The notes below the pieces were generated by a model, which saw only the letters and a list, made by a program, of their open reading frames with translations, made no database searches and was not told the origin of the DNA. From Phyllobacterium myrsinacearum (GTDB lineage: Bacteria; Pseudomonadota; Alphaproteobacteria; Rhizobiales; Rhizobiaceae), in assembly GCF_014138285.1 (NCBI RefSeq), contig NZ_JACGXN010000008.1:1-64000 (forward strand): a stretch of DNA of 64,000 bases, written 5' to 3'. Positions 1 through 8,900 of this stretch are shown one piece after another. Positions within the stretch are counted from its first letter, which is position 1; every line of letters begins with the position of its first letter. The translations under genes were made by a program, and so were the position numbers.

Positions 1-78
1 GATGCGGATCGGACGACCCGCATCCGCACGCGCCTGCATGTCCCGCGCCAATCCCGTCAGTGCTACATTGCTCGCCAT
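1..78 (-). CDS. Partial SAF-domain/homoserine dehydrogenase-like oxidoreductase (N-terminus only)
   Basis: The first 26 codons of a minus-strand gene leave the window at its left edge. The start is the ATG at 76-78; the peptide begins MASNVALTGLARDMQARADA and ends GRPIRI. This resembles the N-terminus of a rhizobial NAD(P)-binding protein family with a C-terminal SAF domain, in which the next residues form a Rossmann glycine motif. That identification comes from memory of the family start and cannot be tested here, because the nucleotide-binding motif lies outside the window. It is divergent from the HAD gene at 256. Confidence 0.45.
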   Translation of the reverse strand, partial: MASNVALTGLARDMQARADAGRPIRI

Positions 79-255
79 ACCAAAAACGCTCCTCAAAAGG
101 CTTCCGATGCGATGTCGGAAACCATTCTTATCCTGCCAATCGAATATTGAACATTTGTATTTTAGTCAACACCTATGTGCATTATAAGGATGATAACGAT
201 GATCCCATAACAACTGCGTCGATGTACGGAACGCAGGCCTTGAAGAGAGATGGAA

Positions 256-927
256 ATGCCGCAAAACAGGTTTGATCTGATAATTTTTGATTGTGACGGT
301 GTACTGGTGGACAGCGAACCACTGGCAGAGCGCGCCTATCACAATGTCTATGCCAGACAGGGGATGGATCTACCGGAGGGGACTGTTGCCCAATGCGTCG
401 GCATGAAACAGGCTGACATCATCAAACGAATCGCTGATTTGACCGGGTTCCAGCTGTCCGACGCCGGTGAGGCCGAACTCTGGCCGGAAACAAAGCATGT
501 CTTCAGCCAGTTCCTGCAACCGACACCGGGCATTGCAACGCTGCTCGCAGCGCTTGAAACACCCCGCTGCGTTGCCTCTTCATCGTCGCTTGAACGCATT
601 CATTTCAGCCTGGAAACCACAAAGCTTGCCCGTTTCTTTGGCGATGCGATCTACAGCTCATCCATGGTAAAGCGCGGCAAACCCGCCCCGGACCTGTTTC
701 TGCATGCAGCCAGGGAAATGGCTTACGAGCCGTCAGCCTGTGTGGTGATCGAGGATTCGCCGTACGGCGTGGAAGGTGCGGTTGCCGCGGGCATGACAGC
801 CATCGGCTATACCGGCGGCGGCCACACCTACACATCCCATGCACAGGTCCTTTTGGACAAAGGTGCAAGCGCCGTCTTCGCCGACTGGAAAGATATTTCC
901 TATTGGATGCGCGCCGCCAACGATTGA
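256..927 (+). CDS. HAD-superfamily phosphatase (phosphoglycolate/sugar phosphatase type)
   Basis: This 223-residue protein is a haloacid dehalogenase-like hydrolase that probably removes phosphate from a small sugar phosphate or similar metabolite in the cytoplasm. Motif I is DCDGVLVDSEP near the N-terminus, with both nucleophile aspartates present. Motif II is the serine of ASSSS near residue 110, motif III is the lysine of KRGKPAPD near 140, and motif IV is VIEDSPYGVEGA near 165. The cap lies between motifs I and II, as in subclass I (GpH/YqaB-like). Two in-frame ATGs exist; AGAGAG at 244-249 is correctly spaced for 256 and too close for 250. The substrate cannot be read from the sequence. 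It converges on the bp26 homologue across a shared terminator. Confidence 0.85.
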   Translation: MPQNRFDLIIFDCDGVLVDSEPLAERAYHNVYARQGMDLPEGTVAQCVGMKQADIIKRIADLTGFQLSDAGEAELWPETKHVFSQFLQPTPGIATLLAALETPRCVASSSSLERIHFSLETTKLARFFGDAIYSSSMVKRGKPAPDLFLHAAREMAYEPSACVVIEDSPYGVEGAVAAGMTAIGYTGGGHTYTSHAQVLLDKGASAVFADWKDISYWMRAAND

Positions 928-950
928 TGATCTGGTTGCATGCACCAACA

Positions 951-977
951 AAAAGGGTGCCCTAAAGCACCCTTTTT
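951..977. terminator. Bidirectional intrinsic terminator between HAD gene and bp26
   Basis: A 10-bp perfect stem (AAAAGGGTGC with GCACCCTTTT) closes a six-base loop. It has an A-tract on the left and a T-tract on the right, so it can end transcription from either side of this convergent gene pair. Confidence 0.85.
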
Positions 978-996
978 ACTCGACTGGCCGCCAGAT

Positions 997-1728
997 TTAG
1001 TTCTTCAGCTCGAACGTGACGTTGACCGTCACATTGTAGCTGTTCTCGCCCGCAGCAACCGGCACCGAATCAGAAGCTTCGGCCGCCATCATCTTGGCAC
1101 GGGGTGCTCCGCCGTAGGGACGAGGCTGGAAAGACTGCTCGTTGATTTCGATGACCTTGCCCATTTCAACGCCGGCAGCGGCTGTCAGGGTCTTCGCCTT
1201 GGCAATGGCATTGGCCACGGCCTTCTTGCGTGCTTCCTCGACAATTGTCTCCGGCTTGTCGTTGGTGAATGTCAGGTTACCGCCCTGATTGACGCCGAGT
1301 GTCACGGACTGATCAAGAATCTCACCAACCTTTTTCAGATCACGCACACGCACCGAAAGAGAATTGGAGACCGCGTAGCCGACAATCTTCGGCGCTTCAG
1401 GCTGCTGGCCCTGCTTGTTTTCCGGATAGACATAGCGTGGATCGATGCTGAAACCCGACGTCTGCAGATCGCGTTCTGCAATTCCGGCCTTCTTCATGGC
1501 ATCGAGAACCTTTGCCATCGTCTCGTTGTTGGCGGTCAAAGCTTCCCGTGCGGTTGGCTTTTCCTGCAGCACGACGAGCGAAATGATGGCCATGTCAGGT
1601 GCGGCAGTGGCTTCGCCTTCCCCGGTAACCGTAATGTGCGGGCGTGGTGTTTCGTCCGCCATGGCGGCGAAAGGAACGGCCATCATTGCGGTTGCGGCAA
1701 AAGCCACGGCTAGAAATTTTGGTGTCAT
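997..1728 (-). CDS. bp26: SIMPL/DUF541 periplasmic immunogenic protein, BP26 (Omp28) homologue
   Basis: This 243-residue exported protein matches the Brucella 26-kDa periplasmic antigen BP26/Omp28. It has an N-terminal signal peptide ending in AMA near residue 24, then the SIMPL (DUF541) domain. Stretches I recognise from BP26 include [44 protein letters not shown] and [21 protein letters not shown]26 forms channel-like oligomers in the Brucella periplasm and its physiological role is unsettled. The start at 1728 has GGGGAGA upstream. It appears to be monocistronic, with a 17-bp perfect dyad 28 bp ahead of the start and a bidirectional terminator behind it. Confidence 0.9.
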   Translation of the reverse strand: MTPKFLAVAFAATAMMAVPFAAMADETPRPHITVTGEGEATAAPDMAIISLVVLQEKPTAREALTANNETMAKVLDAMKKAGIAERDLQTSGFSIDPRYVYPENKQGQQPEAPKIVGYAVSNSLSVRVRDLKKVGEILDQSVTLGVNQGGNLTFTNDKPETIVEEARKKAVANAIAKAKTLTAAAGVEMGKVIEINEQSFQPRPYGGAPRAKMMAAEASDSVPVAAGENSYNVTVNVTFELKN

Positions 1729-1755
1729 GGAATATCTCCCCAGGATGAAGTGACG

Positions 1756-1772
1756 CAGCTGCCTCGCAGCTG
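1756..1772. promoter_or_regulatory. 17-bp perfect dyad upstream of bp26 homologue
   Basis: CAGCTGC-CTC-GCAGCTG is an exact inverted repeat 28 bp upstream of the bp26 start codon. It could be an operator or a 5'-UTR hairpin. No T-tract follows on either strand, so it is not a standard terminator. Confidence 0.4.
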
Positions 1773-1839
1773 ATTATGGGCGGAATAGGGCGAAAGGTAC
1801 AACTTTCGCCCTTCCCGAACATTACGTGTACGGATGAAA

Positions 1840-2199
1840 TCAGCGGATAACCGGGCAACCAGGTGCACGGGCAAAGACGACAGCCGTGCGGTGACCGTAG
1901 CGCCAGCCGGTGACGCGGACCACATTGCGGTTGACGATGGCGCGCGGATTACGAACGCCCATGCGGCTCGCCTTGTTCAGTGCAAGATTGACACTGCAGG
2001 CACGAACGGGACGATAGCCGCCATGGTAGCGGTGACCACGGCGATGATCCACTTTGATAACGTTGGAGGATGGACCAACGACCTCAACCACGTGAGATGA
2101 CGCGGTGACTGGCGCTGCCGAGGCGGCATTCACTCCAATTATGGAGCCAAGGCCAAGAGCAGCGGTCACGGCGAGCATCTTGATTGAAATGCGGGACAT
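1840..2199 (-). CDS. Small exported basic protein, unknown function
   Basis: I do not recognise this 119-residue protein. It has a clear signal peptide (MSRISIKMLAVTAALGLGS, cleavage near ASA-AP at about residue 28). The mature part is short and rich in Arg, His, Gly and Tyr (DHRRGHRYHGGYRPVRACS), with two cysteines, near residues 65 and 114, that could form one disulfide. The start at 2199 is chosen over the longer frame from 2307 because AGGAGAAACGCCC sits directly upstream and the signal peptide then begins at residue 1. It is flanked by bp26 and ycgN, both on the same strand. The mature part is presumably periplasmic or surface-associated. Confidence 0.75.
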   Translation of the reverse strand: MSRISIKMLAVTAALGLGSIIGVNAASAAPVTASSHVVEVVGPSSNVIKVDHRRGHRYHGGYRPVRACSVNLALNKASRMGVRNPRAIVNRNVVRVTGWRYGHRTAVVFARAPGCPVIR

Positions 2200-2316
2200 G
2201 GGCGTTTCTCCTTTGTTTGTTGTTTCTCCAGATCTGAAAATCCGGAAGGTGATCGTTTGTTCCACAATCCACCTGAACAAAGCTTCAACGTACCGTTCAT
2301 CTCCCATTCAGTAGAA

Positions 2317-2781
2317 TTAATTTTCTGAAGGAGCCGATTCTTCCATCATCATATGGTCGAAATAGTCTTCGGCTGTTTTCAGGTCATGGTCATAGGCGGT
2401 CACTTTGCCACGCACCGAAATCCCCGCCTCGTGCACGGTTTCCATGCTCCCGGACACAAGTGGATGCCACCAGTACAAATCTTTTCCCTCATCGATCAGA
2501 CGATAGCCGCAGGTATCGGGCAGCCAGCTCACATCGCGTACAATCTCCGGGGTCAGAAAAACACAATCGGGGACTTTCTTCTTCCGGTGCACATAATCGG
2601 AACACTGGCATGTCCCGGCATCAAGCAGCGTACAGGCCACGGTGGTGAAGTAGATTTCATCCGTGTCTTCATCTTCCAGTTTGTGCAGACAACATCGTCC
2701 GCAGCCATCGCACAGACTTTCCCATTCCGGGCGATTCAGCTCGTCAAGCGTCTTGGTTTTCCAGAATGGTTCTTTGGGCAT
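2317..2781 (-). CDS. YcgN family cysteine-cluster protein (UPF0260)
   Basis: This 154-residue protein belongs to the YcgN/UPF0260 family, which carries a CxxCxxCC-type zinc or iron cluster signature. Visible cluster residues are CDGCGRCC near residue 23, then [11 protein letters not shown] and CVFLT with further conserved cysteines, and WWHPLVSG in the C-terminal half. The start at 2781 gives the standard family N-terminus ([11 protein letters not shown]). The open frame reaches back to 2973, but those extra residues do not look family-like. The ribosome site (GGGAG) is about 14 bases away, which is loose. The function of the family is not known to me beyond metal binding. Confidence 0.85.
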   Translation of the reverse strand: MPKEPFWKTKTLDELNRPEWESLCDGCGRCCLHKLEDEDTDEIYFTTVACTLLDAGTCQCSDYVHRKKKVPDCVFLTPEIVRDVSWLPDTCGYRLIDEGKDLYWWHPLVSGSMETVHEAGISVRGKVTAYDHDLKTAEDYFDHMMMEESAPSEN

Positions 2782-3038
2782 GCGCTGGAATACATCTCCC
2801 GAAGCGCCGCGTCCAGAGTTTTGCATGAACCCAAAATGAACGGCTCCTTCACACGGGATACAGGCTTGCCCGTGCAGTCTCGCTGTAATCGGACTCGGGC
2901 AGGATCGCATTTTGATAAGTGCGCCCACAGCGAATCCGGTACGAAGACCGCCAAGGTCAATCGGCTGCCACAAAGTTGGCCCAACCTGCGGTCACAGACA
3001 TTTGATGTGTTTCGACGAAACGCAAGACAGGGATGACA

Positions 3039-5363
3039 ATGAAACGTACAGCACTCTTTTTTGCTTCGACAGCAATTCTGTTCTCCTCGCCCTCGGCGAT
3101 GGCAGAGCAATCGCCACTCCCTCGCCCTTTTATTTCCTCCAACACGAACGATGCGCCGCTATTGCTGACACAGGCGGAGATTGAACCGGCAGCGGAAGAG
3201 GTCAAGGATCAGGCTCCCGCTCCCGTTGAAGAAGCACAGAACCAGCCGCAACAGGAAGCAGAACCTGCTGCTCGCGCCCAGCAACAGGCCGAAGAGCAGG
3301 CAAAAAAACGTGCAGAAGAAGAAGCCCGCGCCGCAGAGGCTAAGGCGGCCGAACGTGCCCAGGAAGCCAAGCACGCCGCTCAGGAAGAAGCTCAGAAGGC
3401 TGCTGAACAGCAGAAAGCCATAGAAGCCGAGGCCAAGCAGAAGGCCGCTGAAGAGGCACAGGCTGCCAAGGCCGAAAAGGCCGCAGCCCAGGAAGCCGAG
3501 CAGGCCAAGAAAGCCACTGAGGCCGAAGCCAACAAGGCTGCCGAACAACAGAAAGCCATAGAAGCCGAGGCCAAGCAGAAGGCTGCCGCAGAGGCACAGG
3601 CTGCCAAGACTGCGGAAAAGGCTGCCGCCCAGGAAGCCGAACAGGCCAAGAAAACCACTGAGGCTGAAGCCAACAAGGCGGCAGAAGCTCAGAAGGCAAC
3701 CGAAGCGGAAGCGCGCAAGAAAGCTGAAAGCGCCCAGAAGGCTGCTGACCAGCAGACGGAAAAGACCGCTGAAGATGCGAAAAAAGCGGTGAAGGAAGCT
3801 CCAGCAGCCGCCGAGCAGCCCGCGATTGAGAAGCCGCAACAATCCAAGGGCCAAAAGCCCGCCGTAGAGCAACCTGCAGCTGAAAAGCCCGCGCCGGCTA
3901 CCGAACCTGCGACGGGGGAGAAGCCTGCCAAGCCTGTCGAAGGACAGAAGCCCGCGGGTGAAAAACCGGCATCCGCCGCCGAGCCTGCTACTGGCGAAAA
4001 GCCGGCCAAGCCGGTCGAGGGACAAAAGCCCGTCACCGGGCAGCCAGCAGGCGAACAACCGGCAGCCGGAAAACCTGCGGGCGGCAAACCAGCACCGGTT
4101 ACCGAACCTGCCACGGGTGAAAAGCCTGCCCAGCCCATTGAAAGCCAAAAGCCGGGGACAGAGCCCGCTGCTGGCCAGCCGACCGGTGAAAAACCCGCCG
4201 TCCCCGTTGAAGCTGGAAAGCCTGGTCCCAAGGACAATCCGCCCTTGCCGGAAAATGCCGCGCCGGTGCTCGACAGTCAGAAACCGGCACCGCCCGTCAA
4301 GGGTACGGGCGGTCAGGTCGTCGGGAAGCCTGCGGCTCAGCAGCCGGTTGCCCAGCAGCCCGCCGTACAGACGCCGGCCACCCCTCCAGCGCCTCCGCCA
4401 AAGAATGACGCCGAAGTGCAGAGAACACTCGTACCCGTCAAGGTCGAGCCAATCCGCACCGAAGAAGGCACACGCGTCAAACAGGCACCACAGGCAGAGC
4501 GCCCGGCCGACGTGCAGGTCATCAAGCAGATCGACAACCGCACGATTGTCGAAGTGAACAACAACGTCTTTGTTGAAAGTTCCGACCGTCCGCGCATGTC
4601 CCGCGATGCGCAGGATGTCTACTATGAAGACCTGCCGCGCAACCGCACGCGCGAAACCATCGTGCGTGACAATGGCGTGCAGGTCGTGACGATCCGTAAC
4701 CGTTATGGCGATGTGATCCAGCGGTCGCGTGTCATGCCCGACGGGCGTGAGGTTCTCCTGAGTTACACGCCGGATTATGATCGCGAGGAACGCTATCAGT
4801 GGCGCGATCCGGGTCTGGATTTGCCACCACTGGTTCTGGATATCCCGGTCAGCGACTACATTCTTGATGCGGATCAGGCACCTGAAGAAGAAGTTTATGA
4901 CTTCTTCGCCCGGCCTCCGGTGGAACGCGTCGAACGCATCTACTCCGTGGATGAAGTCAAGCGCTCGGCTCGTATTCGTGACAAGGTGCGCCGTATTGAT
5001 CTTGATACGATCACCTTCAAGTTTGGCTCGGCGGATATCTCCGACGACCAAATCCCCCACCTTGACAGCGTCGCCAAGGCAATGGCGCAGATTCTGCAGA
5101 AGAACCCAGCCGAAACCTTCCTGATTGAAGGCCACACGGACGCCGTCGGGTCCGACCAGGCCAACCTTGTTCTCTCGGACAAGCGGGCGGAATCGGTCGC
5201 GCAAGCACTGACCAATGTGTTCGGTATCCCGCCGGAAAACATGGCCACACAGGGCTATGGCGAGCGCTACCTCAAGATCAAGGTTGATGGTCCCGAGCAG
5301 CAGAACCGCCGCGTCGCCATCCGGCGTATCACGGCGCTGGTACAGCCAATGGCCAGCAAGTAG
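3039..5363 (+). CDS. Long repeat-rich outer-membrane protein with C-terminal OmpA domain
   Basis: This 774-residue exported protein ends in an OmpA/MotB peptidoglycan-binding domain (about residues 650-770), with TFKFGSADIS, IEGHTDAVGSDQANLVLSDK and NRRVAIRR. The signal peptide is MKRTALFFASTAILFSSPSA. Residues 55-265 are a long Ala/Lys/Glu/Gln coiled-coil-like region with tandem 46-47-residue units. Residues about 265-420 are Pro/Lys/Gly-rich degenerate repeats of the GEKPAKPVEGQKP kind. Residues about 480-640 are a less repetitive acidic segment. The likely architecture is an outer-membrane or periplasmic anchor bound to peptidoglycan with a long extended stalk. AGGGA at 3029-3033 favours the ATG at 3039 over 3033. 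A strong terminator follows. The partner is unknown. Confidence 0.85.
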   Translation: MKRTALFFASTAILFSSPSAMAEQSPLPRPFISSNTNDAPLLLTQAEIEPAAEEVKDQAPAPVEEAQNQPQQEAEPAARAQQQAEEQAKKRAEEEARAAEAKAAERAQEAKHAAQEEAQKAAEQQKAIEAEAKQKAAEEAQAAKAEKAAAQEAEQAKKATEAEANKAAEQQKAIEAEAKQKAAAEAQAAKTAEKAAAQEAEQAKKTTEAEANKAAEAQKATEAEARKKAESAQKAADQQTEKTAEDAKKAVKEAPAAAEQPAIEKPQQSKGQKPAVEQPAAEKPAPATEPATGEKPAKPVEGQKPAGEKPASAAEPATGEKPAKPVEGQKPVTGQPAGEQPAAGKPAGGKPAPVTEPATGEKPAQPIESQKPGTEPAAGQPTGEKPAVPVEAGKPGPKDNPPLPENAAPVLDSQKPAPPVKGTGGQVVGKPAAQQPVAQQPAVQTPATPPAPPPKNDAEVQRTLVPVKVEPIRTEEGTRVKQAPQAERPADVQVIKQIDNRTIVEVNNNVFVESSDRPRMSRDAQDVYYEDLPRNRTRETIVRDNGVQVVTIRNRYGDVIQRSRVMPDGREVLLSYTPDYDREERYQWRDPGLDLPPLVLDIPVSDYILDADQAPEEEVYDFFARPPVERVERIYSVDEVKRSARIRDKVRRIDLDTITFKFGSADISDDQIPHLDSVAKAMAQILQKNPAETFLIEGHTDAVGSDQANLVLSDKRAESVAQALTNVFGIPPENMATQGYGERYLKIKVDGPEQQNRRVAIRRITALVQPMASK
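3399..3677 (+). repeat. Tandem coding repeat (46/47-codon units) in the OmpA-domain protein
   Basis: Unit 1 (3399-3536) and unit 2 (3537-3677) both begin AAEQQKAIEAEAKQKAA and end EAEANK. They differ by one inserted codon and a few substitutions. A third, decayed unit (AAEAQKATEAEARKKAE) follows. High nucleotide identity between the units suggests recent duplication and possible length variation between strains. Confidence 0.8.
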
Positions 5364-5390
5364 GCATCGTCGGGATTTCTTGATCCAAGA

Positions 5391-5415
5391 CCCGGGCTTC
5401 GGCCCGGGTTTTTTT
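5391..5415 (+). terminator. Intrinsic terminator after the OmpA-domain gene
   Basis: A 7-bp GC stem (CCCGGGC/GCCCGGG) with a stable TTCG loop is followed by seven T residues, 28 bp after the stop codon. Confidence 0.93.
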
Positions 5416-5494
5416 GTGGTTGCGGCCTGTTTTTCCTTGAGTTCACTGTCTGCATCGCTATCTGATGTATGAAACCAATCGGACCCTGTTATTT

Positions 5495-6019
5495 ATGAAA
5501 CGTATTGAAGTCTTCATCGAAAGCATCATCCTGGCCTCACGCTGGCTGCTGGTTGTTTTCTACCTCGGCCTTGCCATTGCGCTTGCCATCTACGCCTTTT
5601 CGTTTGCCGGAAAGCTGTTCGATTTCGTCAGCAAGGTCACCAGCCTCGACGAAACCGAAACGATCCTCAAGATGCTTGGTCTCATCGATGCGGCTCTGGT
5701 CGCCAGCCTGGTGGTCATGGTCATCATCTCCGGTTACGAAAACTTCGTCAGTCGCTTTGATCAGGCCGATGATGTGCACTGGCTTGGCACGATCGATGCC
5801 GGTTCGCTCAAGATCAAGGTGGCCTCGACAATCGTCGCCATCTCGTCAATCCACCTTCTTCAGGTGTTCCTGAACCTGACGAAATATTCGACGGAACAAC
5901 TGACGTGGTTCACGGTGATTCACCTCGCCTTCGTCTTCTCCGCCCTCTTCCTTGCCTATATCGACAAGATCATGGCCAAGGACAAAGGCGAGAAAAAATC
6001 GGACGAGCCGTCGATCTGA
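5495..6019 (+). CDS. YqhA family (UPF0114) inner-membrane protein
   Basis: This is a 174-residue integral membrane protein of the YqhA/UPF0114 family. Three or four hydrophobic segments are visible, near residues 12-40 (ASRWLLVVFYLGLAIALAIY), 60-85 (IDAALVASLVVMVIISGYEN), 105-125 and 135-155. The segment GYENFVSRFD after the second helix is typical of the family, as is the charged C-terminal tail (KDKGEKKSDEPSI). The start at 5495 gives a family-like beginning (MKRIEVFIESIILASRWL). An in-frame ATG at 5465 adds ten unconvincing residues; neither has a good ribosome site. It appears to be a single-gene unit between two terminators. Function unknown. Confidence 0.82.
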   Translation: MKRIEVFIESIILASRWLLVVFYLGLAIALAIYAFSFAGKLFDFVSKVTSLDETETILKMLGLIDAALVASLVVMVIISGYENFVSRFDQADDVHWLGTIDAGSLKIKVASTIVAISSIHLLQVFLNLTKYSTEQLTWFTVIHLAFVFSALFLAYIDKIMAKDKGEKKSDEPSI

Positions 6020-6031
6020 ATGAGATAAAAT

Positions 6032-6056
6032 AAAAGCCCGGATTTCCCGGGCTTTT
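6032..6056 (+). terminator. Intrinsic terminator after yqhA
   Basis: AAAGCCCGG and CCGGGCTTT flank a short ATTT-containing loop, and the right arm runs into a T-tract, 13 bp after the stop codon. Confidence 0.88.
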
Positions 6057-6089
6057 TCTGTTTCCCCGCATGAAACCACGGGATTTCCA

Positions 6090-6329
6090 ATGAGAGCCAG
6101 CCTCAAGCAAAAGATACTGACGGTCTGCGATCGGAAGATCGCCGCAAAGGGCTCTGATGTCGGATTGTCATTTTACGCGTTCTTTGCCAACAAGAATGAC
6201 GATCCGGAACTCCTGATGGAAGCAGCGGAATGGTGGATACGAACCCACAGGCTCGATCATTTTGAAAAGGCCACCAAGATACGTGCGATGGTGCAGGCGA
6301 TGGATGGCGCAGCGCGTGATGCGCAGTGA
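6090..6329 (+). CDS. Small conserved protein, DUF6500-like
   Basis: This 79-residue soluble protein contains LSFYAFFANKNDDPELLMEA and a following WWIRTHRLDHFEKATKI segment, which I associate with the DUF6500 family of small proteobacterial proteins. There is no signal peptide or membrane segment, and the predicted content is mostly helical. It lies on its own between the yqhA terminator and the convergent rpoD gene. The function is unknown, and the family assignment is from memory. Confidence 0.7.
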   Translation: MRASLKQKILTVCDRKIAAKGSDVGLSFYAFFANKNDDPELLMEAAEWWIRTHRLDHFEKATKIRAMVQAMDGAARDAQ

Positions 6330-6510
6330 GTGCACGCCCTCCTTTGTAACAGGCACTGCTCCTACCCCTTTGGTCCGACTCTCCCCACAAGGAGGAGGGT
6401 AAAGGTGGTGCCACCTGCGCCGCTTTTTGCCAGAGTTTCAAATATTTGCATCGACATAGCGCGTGGTTCGATGCAACTGTTGGCTGATTGTGCCACCTAC
6501 CCAGCAAAGC

Positions 6511-6542
6511 AAAACGGGATGGGTTTTCACCCATCCCGTTTT
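6511..6542. terminator. Bidirectional terminator downstream of rpoD
   Basis: A perfect 13-bp stem (AAAACGGGATGGG with CCCATCCCGTTTT) with a six-base loop lies 25 bp past the rpoD stop. It has A- and T-tracts on both sides. The stretch 6330-6510 before it holds no convincing gene. Confidence 0.92.
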
Positions 6543-6567
6543 CATTTCTACCAACTTTATCCGCGGC

Positions 6568-8595
<2,028 letters not shown>

Positions 8596-8712
8596 ATTCT
8601 ATGTCTCCAAGCGACGTTTCGCTTTGTTCATGCATGGGAACTAACGAGTGCGGTGGCGCACCGGTTCCCCTACAGCGTCAAGGTAATAAATGATCGACTA
8701 GCCGAAATCCCG

Positions 8713-8727
8713 TTAATGCCGGATTAA
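8713..8727. promoter_or_regulatory. CtrA-box-like TTAA-N7-TTAA in the rpoD promoter region
   Basis: TTAA-TGCCGGA-TTAA lies 118-132 bp upstream of rpoD, inside the 305-bp dnaG-rpoD gap (8596-8900). It matches the full-site consensus for the alphaproteobacterial cell-cycle regulator CtrA (TTAA-N7-TTAA). The rest of the gap is AT-rich and without an ORF. Binding is an inference from the motif only. Confidence 0.5.
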
Positions 8728-8900
8728 CCTTGTTATTCCGATGGCGAGCACATTGTATATTTGCCGTATTTGCCGGTTTTTCAGCCAAACCTACAAACAA
8801 CAACTCAATATTTTCAATTCTGCGCAATCTGATTCCGTCATTATTGACCCACGTCAACCCCGACTCAACTGATTCGCGGTAAAAAAGCGAATCAATTCCG

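Noticed and set aside
3159-5204. 681-codon open frame on the minus strand opposite the OmpA-domain gene
   Set aside because: It has no signal peptide, ribosome site or family motif; its Leu/Gly/Arg-rich composition mirrors the Ala/Lys/Pro repeats of the plus-strand gene.
6380-6420. CTCCCCACAAGGAGGAGGG segment after the DUF6500-like gene, similar to a repeat arm or to an anti-SD loop
   Set aside because: Too short and degenerate to assign to the palindromic family, and no stem, promoter or terminator of its own supports a small RNA.
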